Positions 1 to 11,058 of a stretch of DNA of 64,000 nt are shown one piece after another. The notes under the pieces are model-generated. The model made no database searches, was not told where the DNA came from, and worked only from the letters and a program-made list of their open reading frames with translations. Numbering within the stretch: the stretch's first letter is position 1; each line of letters opens with the position of its first letter. Origin of the DNA: Panthera uncia (lineage: Eukaryota; Chordata; Mammalia; Carnivora; Felidae); NCBI RefSeq assembly GCF_023721935.1, contig NC_064810.1, positions 76,885,616 to 76,949,615 on the forward strand, written 5' to 3'. Both the position numbers and the translations under genes were made by a program.

Positions 1-885
1 GTACATAATCAAGTACTGGGAAAGTCTCTGAGTGAAAGTTAACATCTTTTTTGTGAAGGCCTCTAAGAAAAGGTGGGGGCTTGAGTTGGAAAGATGTGGC
101 GGATGTCAGCTGCCAGATGGCAAGAAGGAGGCAGTTCCGGACACAGGACTGAAACAGAGAAGTTAGTGTGGGAAAGTGAGAGCAAATTGACCCCGTCACA
201 CAGAGAGAGTAGGCAAGGCGTGAGGGAAGACAGGGGGCATGAGAAGGAGTTAGAGGAAATGCTGTTGGGGGGTGGGGGGGTGGAATTTGCGTTTTATATC
301 AGAAAGCATGGATCTGAAAGGACAGGCAGATAACCACATTGACGGAACAAAGCACACTTGGCCATCCAGCCACTCCTGACCGGGTCTTGGATGAAAATCT
401 CTCTCCCTGTGGCAGATTCCATCTAGAGGCTGCACATCTTCACAGAATAGGAAGACTGCAGATCTTGATCATTCAGACACCCCTAAGAAGGCTATTTAAT
501 GCTTTCCCAGAGTGCCCTTCTTGGAATGAAAACAGCAGATTGCACGCTGTTGTGTTACTTAGCGTTAAAGGATTCCTTCTCAACACTCCATCACAGTTGA
601 TCTGTGGGTTGAAGATGGCAGGTATTCCGTAGACACTGAATGTGAATTAATACTGTAAGCAGCAGACATGTGATGCTTTCTAGGCAATGCAGAGATGGCT
701 GGTCTCTATCCACCCTCCCTATATTTGACCTCCAGCAATATAAAGTTGGGGGCCAGGGACCGGGTGACCTGGGGATACACACTGTGTGTTCAGGAAAGTT
801 AATTCACCCATAAGATGGAGTTACCATAAAATGGGGTCTCCAGAACTGGAAGCAGTTCTACCAAAAGGGGTTAAAAAGATGTTAA
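1..885. other. No gene recognised; unassigned sequence
   Basis: I see no exon, RNA gene or recognisable young repeat here. The purine-rich text at about 60-260 resembles decayed mammal-wide repeat sequence but I cannot assign it. A G-rich run lies at 266-281. Short open frames on both strands have no recognisable domain and are typical of noncoding DNA. Confidence 0.6.
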
Positions 886-1328
886 TTGAAAAAGATTACA
901 TCCTATATGATTCCAGCATATGACATTTGGGAAAAGGCAAAACTATGGAGACCGTAAAAAAGTCAGTTGTTGCTAGGGAGTGGAGGGAAGGGATGACGAG
1001 ATGGAACTCAGAGGAGTTTTAGGGCAGTGAATATATTCCGTATGATACTTTACCGATGGATACCTGCCGTTATACACTTGCCCAAACCCACAGAATACAC
1101 AACATGGAGAGTCAACCCTAATGTAAACTATGGAGGGTGGATGATAATGATGTGCCAATGTAACTTCATCAAGTGTCACAAATGCATTCCTGTGGTAGGG
1201 GACGTGGATAATGGGAAAGGCTGTGCATGGGTGGGATCATGGGATGCATGCACTCCCTCTGTACCTTCCTCTCAATTTTGCTGTGAACAGAACGGCTCCA
1301 AAAAATAAAGCCTTGCCAAAAATAGAAA
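886..1328 (+). mobile_element. Ancient L1M LINE 3' end
   Basis: The text follows the 3' untranslated end of old mammalian L1 (L1M group): a 'tatatgattcca' start, 'aaaaggcaaaactatgga', a late segment ending in 'tctcaattttgctgtgaac', then AATAAA at 1304-1309. It is 5' truncated and heavily diverged, with no coding content left. No target duplication was recognised, as expected for its age. The L1M subfamily is not resolved. Confidence 0.7.
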
Positions 1329-2047
1329 AATAAATAACATGAGTTTTAATCAATTGGTTAATTAAAAGGAAACGAGAAGAACACCCATGTACATAGGAGG
1401 GACAGGATGTGGTTACCCCTAAAACCAGAGCAGGGATGGTCAGGTGAGGAAGGAATCCTGCACAGTGGTAGGTGTCAAAGCAGGTTCTGTCTAAAAGCAC
1501 CCACATGAGCATGGGGAGGGAGAATGGAAGGGAGAGAATTCCTTGGGCACTGGAGGCTCAGTTCTGCTTCCATCAGACTAGTTATGGCTTCACCTATTTC
1601 CCATAATGAGTTTCCACAGAAGAAGATTTTGAATAATGAGAAGGTTCAGAATGAATGAAAGCATGTGTACAGACACTTTACCATCAAAATCTGATCCCAT
1701 CATTTCTCTGCGAACTAATCTTGAGTGAACTTGTTGCACTGGCCAGGCAGCCAATGCCCTTCAGGGGCTGGCTTCAACCTTCTTCCGGTTTTTGTCTACA
1801 GCTTCCTTCCCACGTTCCTTTCTCACTGGCCAGACTAACAATTTACACCTCGTACTTGCCTGTGCCATTCCTGTGTTCCCGTTTCTGCTGGTAATGTTAA
1901 CTATAAGGCATGCTTCAAGACTCAGCCCAAAGGAGTCTTCGAAACCCCCAGAGAGGGGTCTTCTGTTTTGGTAACGCTTGGTAACTTTGCCCTAAAATAG
2001 TGCTTGCTAAGTTATAATGACGTGGTGACATGTTAATTTCTGCCATT
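1329..2047. other. No gene recognised; unassigned sequence
   Basis: Unique-looking, moderately AT-rich DNA follows the L1M end. I see no splice-flanked open frame, RNA fold or known repeat in it. Confidence 0.5.
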
Positions 2048-2152
2048 AGACTGGGAGCCCTTCAAGGGCAGCAACCATGTTTTGTTCATTGCTGCTTTGT
2101 TAACCAACTAGGGGAGTGCCTGGCCCTTTCAATGATTTGTGGACTGAACTTT
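2048..2152 (+). repeat. L2 LINE 3' end fragment
   Basis: The words 'gactgggagcccttcaaggg', 'tgttttgttcattgctg', 'agtgcctggccc' and 'atttgtggactgaac' follow in order the conserved last ~100 bases of LINE-2. Short 3' fragments of this kind are the commonest L2 remains in mammals. Confidence 0.7.
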
Positions 2153-2177
2153 CTCATTCAAGCTGCAGTGACCAGTA

Positions 2178-2199
2178 GTGCCCACCAGATGGCAGTGTG
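2178..2199 (+). promoter_or_regulatory. Candidate CTCF binding motif
   Basis: The core CCACCAGATGGCAGTG lies at 2182-2197. It fits the CTCF core pattern CCANNAGRKGGCRNT at every fixed position and lies just downstream of an L2 end. CTCF binds such motifs to anchor chromatin loops. The motif alone does not show occupancy, and orientation would be forward. Confidence 0.45.
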
Positions 2200-2200
2200 T

Positions 2201-3145
2201 GGACATTTTTCCCTTACCAATCAGAAGGGAGTGGAAGGGTTTATAGCAAGTTGACTTTCATTTCCGTCCTTGCAGACAGACAAATCTCTGCAGACATCGG
2301 GACTTTTGACTGGGCAGTAGAATTCACACTGCTGAATCGGACCCTGGGGCAACTATTGGATTCCCTAGATCTCCCTGCTTTCTGAAAACATTCCTCCTCC
2401 CTTAGGCTGAGAAAAGCTCATACTATTTTGTATTCTAGGACAGAGAAACTTGGATTTGAGTTTAATCGTGAAAGGCACAAAGTGACCATCTTTTCAGCGC
2501 TTAGAGAAAATGGCTACCACCACCCACTGATTGCTGCCATCCGTTGAGGTTCCTCAACCTGCTGCCCACACCCATCTGCCAGAACCAGACAGCAAGCCAA
2601 AGTGAGAACACGTTGGCTTATTTTGAAGGTTGGGTCTTCCTGGGTTCCTGCCCCCTTCTCACTTAAGAGCAGGCCGGACAGGCCAGGAGACTACAGGTGC
2701 CCTAAGCATAGAGCCCTGGCCTCCTTACCTGTGAACCCTGTGTTCAACTGTGGAGCTCCTCATAAATAAAGGGTTCCCAAGGGGAAGATACCTCCAGTCC
2801 AAACGAAAAATGGACAAAAATCTCAGAGCACTTCCCAGACTAGAAAAGCCCAAAGGCGAGAGGGCCTTACCTTTCTACTTCTTTCTGTGTCTCTCTGTTC
2901 ACTTCAGTCAGGCAGCGCAGGTGCTCTCCCCTCTTGGTACTTTGTAATCTGCATTGTCTCCACCGCTGTCCACGATGCTCGAATTTCTCCAACCTTGTCC
3001 TATTCCCATGGACTTCTTTCTCCACTGCTAGAGAAGTGGAAGAACCAGCAAGAAGATCCTAAAGACCTCTACTTCTTTTAACCAAACAAGGCAGTCTTAG
3101 TTCTGAGGGCATCTGACTCTGTTCCCCCCTCCCCACAAGGCAAAA
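2201..3145. other. No gene recognised; unassigned sequence
   Basis: No recognisable repeat body, exon or RNA gene. Two AATAAA-like words occur (for example near 2764) without a following poly(A) run, so they do not mark a retroposed transcript. Confidence 0.5.
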
Positions 3146-3149
3146 TGCT

Positions 3150-3365
3150 TTGTTCGATAAATAGGAGATTGGTTAAGTCACAGGCTCTGGAGTCAGCAGC
3201 AGACGTGGGTCAAATTCTGGTTCTGTCACATCCTAAATGGGGAAAGTGTTTACATACCTCAGAGGGATGTTGTGCCAATGAAATCATAAGGCATGTAAAG
3301 TGTTTAGCGCAGCACTGGTGCATGGGGTACGAAATACATGTTAGCAATTACTATTAGCGTTAGCA
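3150..3365 (+). repeat. MIR SINE, with internal deletion
   Basis: Begins with the MIR 5' words 'ggttaagtcacaggctctgg' and 'gtgggtcaaattctggttct'. It skips most of the central core and resumes with the 3' words 'gcatgtaaagtgtttagc' and 'atgttagcaattactatta'. This is the mammal-wide tRNA-derived CORE-SINE. The missing centre is an old deletion. Confidence 0.75.
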
Positions 3366-3544
3366 GAAATTCCCTGCAGAAGGCACGGCTTCCCAGAAGT
3401 AATTCTCGGTATTATACTCAACGCAGCTTCAGAAACTTCTAAGAACCCAAACCTCTTCGTAAATCATGTCATGAGATCTGTGTTGCTTTCATTTACTTGT
3501 GTTCCCATTCAGTAGGACTTACTGGGTATATAAGCCGTGGCAAG

Positions 3545-3720
3545 CTCAGAGGAGGTTGATAAAAGGATGCTTAGACACAGTCTGTCTTCTCAAGGAGCTC
3601 ACAGTGCCCTCAGTAGACCCACTCACCAGCAAGTACCGTGCAGTGGGATTGGTGTTCTCGCATGGGATGTATAAGATACAACAGGGAGAGAGAGAGCCCG
3701 AGCCCCAATACTCCTTATAA
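3545..3720 (-). repeat. Probable L2 3' end, inverted
   Basis: The segment around 'cttctcaaggagctcacagt' matches the reverse complement of the L2 3' region (the 'gtaagctccttgagggcag' motif). Divergence is high and the boundaries are approximate. Confidence 0.45.
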
Positions 3721-3799
3721 AGCATTGTAGACCTTTTGTGATCTAACACTTGCCTTCCTGGCAATGCCTATTCCCAAAATATTCGCCTTTCGAGAATGC

Positions 3800-4065
3800 G
3801 TTATGATGCCCCACCTCTAACCTTGGCACTGACAATTCTCTCTAAATGGAATACCTTCCTGCCTGGTAAAACTCCTACCAATCCTCCAAGTCTCTGCCTA
3901 AAGGTTGTTTCCTGTGAGGAGTCTTCTTGTCTCCGTGAAGGAGACAGAGGGACTTCTTCTCCCATTGGCTGTGATCTCACTGAAGGTGCAAGCCACATAC
4001 TTGTACTTTGTCCCTTAACACTTGACTCAGTGCCCAACTCAAAAGGGATATTTAGTAAAGCTGAC
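3800..4065 (+). repeat. L2 LINE 3' region
   Basis: The order of words follows L2: 'ggaataccttcctgcctgg', 'ctcctaccaatcctccaag', 'tctcactgaaggtgcaagcc', 'gtactttgtccctt', 'tcagtgcccaactc' and a degenerate ending. Open frames across it on both strands are incidental. Confidence 0.65.
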
Positions 4066-5735
4066 GCACTAATGAAAGATGCCCCGACACTCACCCCATG
4101 GGAACAGTGTTGCCTGCGGCTGAGTCACTAACAAGGAAAGCCAGCTGATCTGATAGGTTACCTGTCCCCACGTCACACAGACCCATATAGGAAAGCTCCA
4201 CTGCCACAGAAAGTATCCTAATGTCACCCAAAGTGTCTTTCCTTTTAACTCACACCACTTTCTTCCTAGTTTTTCTCTTTAGAACAATGCCAAATAATTG
4301 CGTCCACATTCTCTTCAACGTAGCAGCCCTTCACGTATATGAAGACATCAGACAGATAGAATATCCAGAGAAGATTCTCCTTGGTGTTTATTCCCCTCGA
4401 ACACATACAGTTAATCAAACCATCATTAACATACATTTTTAAAGCCCCTAACACATGCCAAGTACTTCTTAGAAGCTTCGTGTGTCTTAAATTTAATCCT
4501 GATACCTCGACCATTACCCACACACGCATACCTTAAGTTTTGACTTGCTTCATCATGTTGGTTTCACCCGTGTTCTAGAAGCTCTAGATCATTTTAGAGT
4601 TCAGTCCTGTATTACTATTATTAATAGTGCATTAATCAAAACATGTGCCAAGCATAATACCGGGCCTCTTTTTAAATTCTCATATTGAACTGAAAAGGAA
4701 AACAACCATATTGCTTCTTGAACAGGTTTGAGGCTGAACAGTCAGAGAGATCAAGCCCTGTTCCTTATCACCTTCCTAATAGGTGTCAGAGGCAAGAGCC
4801 CAGGTCAGCTCAGCCTCCCTGCAAGGCCAGCTTCCTTTCCTCTATCCCATGCCCTCTCTTTGTGTCAGTCCACAGTGTTTGCTTTTCATCTGAGTCTGGC
4901 GTCTTCTGCAGATTTGGACATTCCTCCTTCTAGTTAACGTTTCAGGTCATTAATAAAAAGTATTGAGCAGGAAAAAGGCTTTGGTCCTTGCCAGAGACCT
5001 CTTTCTAGCTTACACAGAGGTGTTTAGCAATCCCTAAGAGCCACTTGTGTTAACCAACTGTGCAACCGGTGACTATGACACGATCCTGCTCATATTTGAC
5101 CACCTTATGTATAATCACATCACGGGAGGTCAGGTTAAGTCCATTGTTGAAATGGACCAATTTACCAGTTTAGTGGCAGAATAAGAAAAGGAAATGTGGT
5201 GTGTCTAGCGTGACCTGTTTGTGGTAAATGTGCATTACCTTCTAGTGATGGGTTCATTTTCTTTAAAGTGCCCACAAGTCAGCTGTGTAATGATCGGTTC
5301 CAAAATTTCAGCAGGCACCTAGATAAAACTCATACAATTTCCTGTCTTTGATGCTTATTCCTATGATAAGATACAAAGTAAACCCCTTAATTAAGAGGGG
5401 AGAACTTTACGAACTTGCCCATATTATCTGTTCTATTGAAAAGCAACCCCACTCACACCCCCAGTTGCATTCCAGTGCTCGGCTTGGCAGCAAAACCTTC
5501 CATTTCTTTGTTTTGGAGTGTGACCTCACCTCTGTATTCCACATATCTTTTCTTCTTCATTGCCTATACAGGCAGGAAGGCACCAATCCCACTGACCAAC
5601 CTGGCAGAGTGGTTGGCTAAATATTCTTAACCCCAAAATTAAAGATTAAAACCTCTTCAAAATTGTGAGAACAAATGGTTGCCTATGAGGCAGATGGATC
5701 TGAAGTCAGTTTACAGGAAACTGCTTTCTTCCATG
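4066..5735. other. No gene recognised; unassigned sequence with a MIR scrap
   Basis: A short inverted MIR piece lies at about 4438-4512 ('cctaacacatgccaagtact', 'taaatttaatcctgatacc'). The rest, including 4560-5735, shows nothing I recognise: no exon, RNA gene or young transposon. Confidence 0.5.
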
Positions 5736-5737
5736 AC

Positions 5738-5830
5738 TGTGTTAAATCCAGAGGACATAGATGGTGTCTGCTTGTCATCATTGTATTCGCAGAGCCAGGA
5801 ACGTGGTAAGTGCTCAGAAGTATTTCTTCT
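5738..5830 (+). repeat. L2/MIR 3' end fragment
   Basis: The words 'gtgtctgcttgtcatcattg' and 'gaacgtggtaagtgctcaga' resemble the shared L2/MIR terminal region ('acatagtaagtgctcaataa'). Short and diverged. Confidence 0.5.
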
Positions 5831-5891
5831 AGAAAACGGGGAGAAGATGGGAATGAAGATATGTATACCTTTAGGAGAGGAAACTCGAAGA

Positions 5892-6120
5892 TTTTTTCTT
5901 AATGTTTGTTTGTTTGCTTGTTTATTTATTTTTGAGAGAGAGAGAGAAAGAGAGCACAAGCCATGGAGGGGCAGAGAGAGAAGAGACAGAGAACCCAAAG
6001 CAGGTTCCAGGCTCTGAACCGTCAGCATGTAGCCTGATGCGGGGCTCAAACTCATGAGCTGTGAGATCATGACCTTAGCCAAAGTTGGACACTTAACTGA
6101 CTGAGCCACCCAGGTGCCCC
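5892..6120 (-). mobile_element. Felid tRNA-derived SINE (SINEC_Fc type)
   Basis: Read on the minus strand: head GGGGCACCTGGGTGGCTCAG, tRNA-like promoter region, a GA-rich (minus-strand CT-rich) block and a T-rich + strand tail at 5892-5935. A weak, decayed duplication ('ctcgaag' before, 'ctcaaag' after) suggests the target site. Substitutions and CpG loss indicate a middle-aged copy. SINEs of this class are transcribed by RNA polymerase III and moved by L1 enzymes. Confidence 0.93.
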
Positions 6121-6929
6121 TCAAAGTTTTAAATTCATATTAAAACATGTATGATTGACATGAGAACCTTTATAGAAAACAGATCTGGTCAGAAGACTAT
6201 GGGAAGAATTCCTGAAGATTCCTACAGGAGATTGGGAAAGCCACAGAGAGGTGTAAGACAAGAGAAAAGCAGAAGGGATATGGGGCTGCCTGGAAGCAAT
6301 GGAATAAGCCATGATGTTGGACACAGAGGTCTAAGGTTAAGTCTCTGATGTCCTCCTATTAGATGTTTGCCATTGAATAAATGTCACACCTTCACAGAAC
6401 CCCATTTCCTAACTGATGTAACAAACACAAGAAGCTGCATCTCACAGGAGAGCTGTGAGCATCAACTATGGTAAAGAATATAAAAGCACATTATCAACTC
6501 AACGTCACCTACACCTAAATCTGCATTGGAGTCACCTTGAATAGAAGACCCGAATAGAAGAGCACTGGATTACCAGAACACATTTAGGATGGACTAAAAG
6601 TCTGCTTCCTAAATGTGGACTCGGGCAAACTTGAAATGTTTCTGACTTCAGAAGAACGCTGACCTCCACCAGGTAGGTAGAGAAGACAGCGCTGATGCAG
6701 TTTCAGAGCAGCTGAGAGATGAAGCCATACAGATATTCATCCAGCACCAGGTTCTCTCTCATCAGCTAAACTCAGCACATCCCAAATGGAATGTATGATC
6801 TTCTGCAGAGAACCAATCATCCTCATTTCTGGTACTGACAGAACAGTATCTCCAGCCAGTTGGGCGTGAAATCTGGGTCTTTATGCCAACTCCTCCACCA
6901 CTCTAAGGGGAGGCAAGGGACGGACAGCC
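6121..6929. other. No gene recognised; unassigned sequence
   Basis: No exon or known repeat could be supported. The stretch is mixed composition and contains only short chance open frames. Confidence 0.5.
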
Positions 6930-7095
6930 CAGAGCTATCATTCCTGAGAAATCCTTGAACTGCTCCGAGCCCCAGTATTTTCATCTGTCAAATGGAGATG
7001 GTACCACATGCCCCACTTCATTTCGGCATTTTATGAGAATCAACAGATTGATGTAAAAGCTTTTGAAAACTGTAGGATGCTATTTAAAAAAATAG
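6930..7095 (+). repeat. MIR SINE fragment
   Basis: Core and 3' words are visible: 'ccccagtattttcatctgtc', 'aaatggagatggtaccacat' and 'ttttatgagaatcaacag', with a degraded 'gatgtaaaagcttt' end. Typical old MIR. Confidence 0.65.
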
Positions 7096-7099
7096 ATGG

Positions 7100-7364
7100 C
7101 CTTAATAATTGCAGCGTTATAGGACTACAGCTGGACAACTGCCCTTGTCTATCCTGTACATAGAAGATGAAGTCTAAATATCTCATATTAAATGTCACCA
7201 AGAGGTATTGGTTCAAAGAAGTATGGCTACCACTTGTATAATTGTTCTACTTGTTCTCTAGCTAAATAGCTTAAATCTACGGAGTTCTGATGCTAAAGAA
7301 ATTAAGAAAATCATCACCACATTAAAGGTGCAAAAAAAAATTTTTTTTTTAAATACATTAATGA
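7100..7364. other. Unassigned AT-rich sequence
   Basis: AT-rich DNA with an A/T homopolymer junction near 7331-7350. No feature recognised. Confidence 0.5.
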
Positions 7365-7500
7365 GATGGTGGGAAGTGGACTGACATTAAAGTAGGTTTG
7401 CAAGTGTTTGGTTTCTCTAATTAAATGGAGCTAATGAGTTTCTCCACTGAGCCCGAGCGCTGGGCTAAACAGTCTAACAAGCCTCGGATTCTGTGATCTC
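7365..7500. promoter_or_regulatory. Candidate conserved noncoding element
   Basis: Non-repeat DNA carrying closely spaced homeobox-like words (TAATTAAAT near 7420, 'gctaatgag'), an NKX2-like 'caagtg' and retained CpGs in 'gagcccgagcgctgggc'. This mix is common in enhancers. It is an inference from composition only; cross-species conservation is untested. Confidence 0.25.
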
Positions 7501-7771
7501 AATAAGGGATGGCCAACTGGCAGCTGAAAATACCTGTGTCATGGTGTGATTCATCTCTCACATCTTTGAGTGAAACCTTCCCATCAGAATGCAGGAGCAG
7601 GCCGTAAGCACTGCAGGGGGTTGAAGGTAGATCCTCTAGGGTTTTCAGAAGCCATTCGAGGGACCTTAGCACCATGTCACTATGAGGTACAGAGAATCTC
7701 AAAGTGGAAGCCACCACAGATCACAAATCAGAGCTGGGAAAAAATTGGCAAAAAGAAGATGGAATTTAATT

Positions 7772-7915
7772 TAACCAACAATAATTGAGCATGGAGGTAG
7801 GGGGTGGGGCACAGAGGTACAAAAGGCAAGCCACCACTGTCCTTGCAAAGCTTACAAACAATTTAGGGAGATAGATATACCAAATAAAAAGACAATTTAG
7901 AACATTCTCAGCGTT
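7772..7915 (-). repeat. L2 3' end, inverted
   Basis: Words such as 'caataattgagcatgg', 'ccttgcaaagcttacaaaca' and 'gggagatagatataccaaat' follow the reverse complement of the L2 3' end (size of lesion, 'gagcttacagtctagtgggg', tail). Diverged. Confidence 0.5.
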
Positions 7916-8097
7916 TCCCTGGTACCTCCAGATGGCATCAATCCTTGACATAGTTGATGAAGCCATTTATGACATATCCCAACTTCCCTCTCCATTTCTG
8001 GCCATGTCCCAAACTTCTCATCCACACACAAGGAGCATAGATGGAGATTCTCTAAGCCTAGTATGTCTTCTTGGGTACCCATCCCTTTGTGTGGGTG

Positions 8098-8410
8098 GTC
8101 CCTTCTGCCTGGGAGGCTTCGTCTTTCCCTCTGGACACGGCCAACTGTCCTTTGTAGGGCCATGTGGGCGGTGAAGCCCTTCTTATGGCTCCATTTCTCC
8201 CAATTTTCAGACTCTAAACTCATTCGCTCTTACGGGTCTTGGCAATATTGTCTCTCTCATTCGTATCCCTAGTCATTTCTCAGGTCTCCAACACAACTTA
8301 AAGAAGCATTCCTTGATACCTCACCCACATCTAAATCAGGGCATCATCTAATTTTCTACTAGAATCCTCTTCTCTTCCTTCATAACACTTATCTCAGCTT
8401 TTAAGTAGGA
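8098..8410 (+). repeat. L2 LINE 3' region
   Basis: Shows the L2 series 'cttctgcctgggaggcttcg', then 'ccaacacaacttaaagaagc', 'attccttgatacctcaccc' and 'tcataacacttatctcagc'. It is broken and probably interrupted before its own 3' tip, which may be the piece at 8722-8855. Confidence 0.6.
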
Positions 8411-8504
8411 AACAAATGATATTTATTTGTATGTACTCATCTAAAGTACACACACACACAAATGCTCAAGACTATAACGGATAAATTTCAAGGGCTGTTT
8501 TGTT

Positions 8505-8565
8505 CTTCATTGAAGATTCCAGCACATACTGGTACTCAATCAATATTTGTTGAACAAATTCTTCC
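8505..8565 (+). repeat. L2/MIR 3' tip
   Basis: 'ccagcacatactggtactca' followed by 'atcaatatttgttgaacaaa' is the terminal L2 motif. It sits between two other L2 pieces, so it may be a separate insertion. Confidence 0.55.
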
Positions 8566-8721
8566 CTCAAAATTCTTAGAGAACGTTGTAAAATCTTTAA
8601 ATGTAACACTTATTCCATAGTAACACAATTACTTATTGGCACCTCTGTATTTTTGAGCTAATCAAATCTGGGTGAGGCAGCCCCCAGAACATCCTGTATT
8701 TGGCAGTATAATAGATCTTAT

Positions 8722-8855
8722 CACCCTGTATTTTAATTAGTGTCCATCTGTCTGCCAGCCTTTTATGGCAGGAAAGGATTGTTTCCCATTATATCCCAGG
8801 TGCCTAACACTGTGTCTAGCACACAAATGGTTTTTAAGAGAATGAATGAATAAAA
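8722..8855 (+). repeat. L2 3' end fragment
   Basis: 'ttatggcaggaaaggattgt', 'tatcccaggtgcctaacac' and 'agagaatgaatgaataaa' match the last ~120 bases of L2. It could continue the copy at 8098-8410 across an insertion. Confidence 0.65.
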
Positions 8856-9670
8856 TCTCTTTTCATATTTTCTCATGACCATCCAAAGTACTCTTCAAAT
8901 GTTGGAAGAATATTATGTCCCAGCACTCCGGTATCTCATACACCTTCTGTGCATGTGTTTCCTACTTGGAGCACATCCAATAAAGCCTATAAAACTTCAG
9001 ATATACAGAATAGATGCATAACAAGGGCATTAACTTCCTTGAAAAAAAATTTTTTTTTTTTCCTCCACAAAATGAGGCAGAGCACTGTAGGCATGAAGTT
9101 CCCCCCCTGTTGAATTTACAGTATTGCATGATTTGTCAAAAAAGTGCCACTGGTGAATTTTCCAAGGAGAGGCCTATTCTGTAAATCTTGATGTAATCTG
9201 GCAAACTGTCACTCATTTCCAGGTAGGAACAGGCTGGTACCATGCCCTGTGCAAACACTGTGCTTGGGTATGTCCATACCACACGAAGCCCAAGAACAGG
9301 GCCAAGCTATTAAGGGGGCTCCATGCCACATTGGACAAGGAAGTGGTCAGAACGAGGAGTTGAACGAGAATATAAAGTGCTTGTAGGGTACAGGATAACC
9401 TCTCCAATGACCTGAGGGCAACCACCCAGTTAGACTTGTTGTGTATGTCGTAGAAGAAAGTCTCAAGGTGGGGGTTGGTTTATTTTTAGGATAAGGAAAA
9501 ACTGTGTAACAGAGCTGTTCAAAGACAATGGGCTGCCACGGCAGGGACTGACATCTCAGACCCTGAACGCGTACAAGACCAGAATAAGAGAACAATGAGG
9601 GCTGCGCGGTGGGGGATATTTAAGCATCTGATTTGGGAACGGAGAGAGGTGGGAAGAAGTAATGAATGGT
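8856..9670. other. No gene recognised; unassigned sequence
   Basis: Contains an A/T homopolymer junction at 9043-9061 and otherwise featureless DNA. Several short open frames on the minus strand have no domain. Confidence 0.5.
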
Positions 9671-9671
9671 A

Positions 9672-9885
9672 ACGGCCAACATTGATTGAGTCAGGTACTG
9701 TGTCGAGGCATTTAATTCCCCCACGACCTCCTAAATTGTGAGGGTACTCTTATTACCTTCCATTTCACTGATGCACAGACTGAGGCACACAAAGCTGAAG
9801 AGTGTGTGCCAGGTCACCAAGCTAAGGGTGACATCAGGACTCAAGCCATGGTCTATCCAACCCTAGAGCCTGTGTTTTTAACTGC
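9672..9885 (-). repeat. MIR SINE, inverted
   Basis: Nearly full-length reverse MIR: 'attgattgagtcaggtactg', 'catttaattcccccacgacc', 'ttccatttcactgatgcaca', 'gactgaggcacacaaagctg', 'gccaggtcaccaagctaagg' and 'ctagagcctgtg'. Confidence 0.75.
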
Positions 9886-10429
9886 AAAGACTACTAAAGT
9901 CCCATGCAAATCTGATATCCTGGGACTCTATGAACATTGAGATATCAAGAAAACAATCAACAAGCCATCTCAAATGGAACTAACGGAGCTGAGTCCTTCA
10001 CCTTCTCCTTTCCCTTTGTCCTCCAATGTAATTCCTATGCTTGCGGCCACGGAGCATCTAACTGGGTTTCAAGTTTATTGTGTGTTTCTGTGTATATGTG
10101 TGCATAGATCTGACAGGGCTAGCTCATTTCAAGTAACCAAGTATGTCTTTGGACAGCTCTTGTCAAGATCCAATAGAAGAGCCAATTCCAAAAATATGTT
10201 CCTTTAGTGGTTTTTTAGGGTTCTCTGCTCTGCACGGATTGACAATGTGGTAACAAGAGACATTCTGGAGACTGGATTTAATGCAACCATATGCTAGACA
10301 GAATGAGAACCCATATTGCAGCAGACCAGCCGGTACATTTCCATGTTAACAGAAGCTTGATTGCAAATTACATTTAGTCTCAACAGCTCAGTTCACTGCA
10401 CACAGATGCCACGGGGGACTGTAAAGTTA
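9886..10429. other. No gene recognised; unassigned sequence
   Basis: No repeat body or exon recognised. Short open frames only. Confidence 0.45.
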
Positions 10430-10700
10430 GCGAGATGTGGGGGAGTACAACTAACATTTTTTTTTGAAAAAAAAAATCCTTCAGCTGATAGAATGCCAAG
10501 GAGCATCAGCGCTGATGCTGAAAAGAAAATGCTGCTATATTTGTTTTGCCAGGAAAGGAAAAATAATCATTGTCGCGAGTTGTTAGTCAAATTATGAATA
10601 CGAGCTCGGCTGGTAATTGTCTGATAATACAAACAGTGATATTAGGGTTGTCAGAGACTGCGTGCACTGTTTGACAGCTAACATGTACGTGCTCTCCGAA
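10430..10700. promoter_or_regulatory. Candidate conserved noncoding element
   Basis: Non-repeat DNA with preserved CpGs ('tgtcgcgagttg', 'tacgagctcggc'), homeobox-like 'taattg', a TALE-like TGACAG at about 10673, and the perfect palindrome at 10502-10519. The retained CpGs contrast with the CpG-poor surroundings. Regulatory role is inferred; conservation must be tested. Confidence 0.3.
10502..10519. repeat. Perfect 18-bp palindrome
   Basis: AGCATCAGCGCTGATGCT equals its own reverse complement over all 18 bases, and the next bases outward do not pair. It could be a site for a dimeric transcription factor. There is no spacer, so a cruciform is unlikely. Confidence 0.9.
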
Positions 10701-10895
10701 CGAAGAGTTGGTTCACTGATTCCAAAATTCAGGCAGACAGAAGGGCGGCTGAGAGGAGAATGTCCCCAGGATCCTGGCCCCATGTTGAGGACTCGATCTG
10801 GGTCAGCTTCCCAAAGTGTGGTCAGCATCTGCCCCATGCAGAGGAAGATCTGTGCGGCTGTGGAAAGAACCTGATAGGGGCTGAGTTGCAGGTCT

Positions 10896-11058
10896 GTCTC
10901 CCCCTTACTGTGCAACCCCAGGTAAGTCATTTAACTTCTCTGGGCATCGGCTTCTCCACTTCTCAAATGGAAATAATTCTCGACCAGGTCCTTCACCCGA
11001 GATTAGTGTGAAAATCAGCCGAGTGCAGTGAGCACATAGTTCTCTATAAATGTTGGGG
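10896..11058 (+). repeat. MIR SINE
   Basis: Clear core: 'caggtaagtcatttaacttc', 'tctgggcatcggcttctcc', 'ctcaaatggaaataattctc', then the 3' part 'gagcacatagttctctataa'. Confidence 0.75.

Noticed and set aside
91..125. Second CTCF site ('gctgccagatggcaagaagg')
   Set aside because: Lacks the CCAC half of the core; too weak to call.
5711..6124. 137-codon minus-strand open frame
   Set aside because: Most of it translates the SINE; similar MAQSVK-type frames recur at many SINEs.
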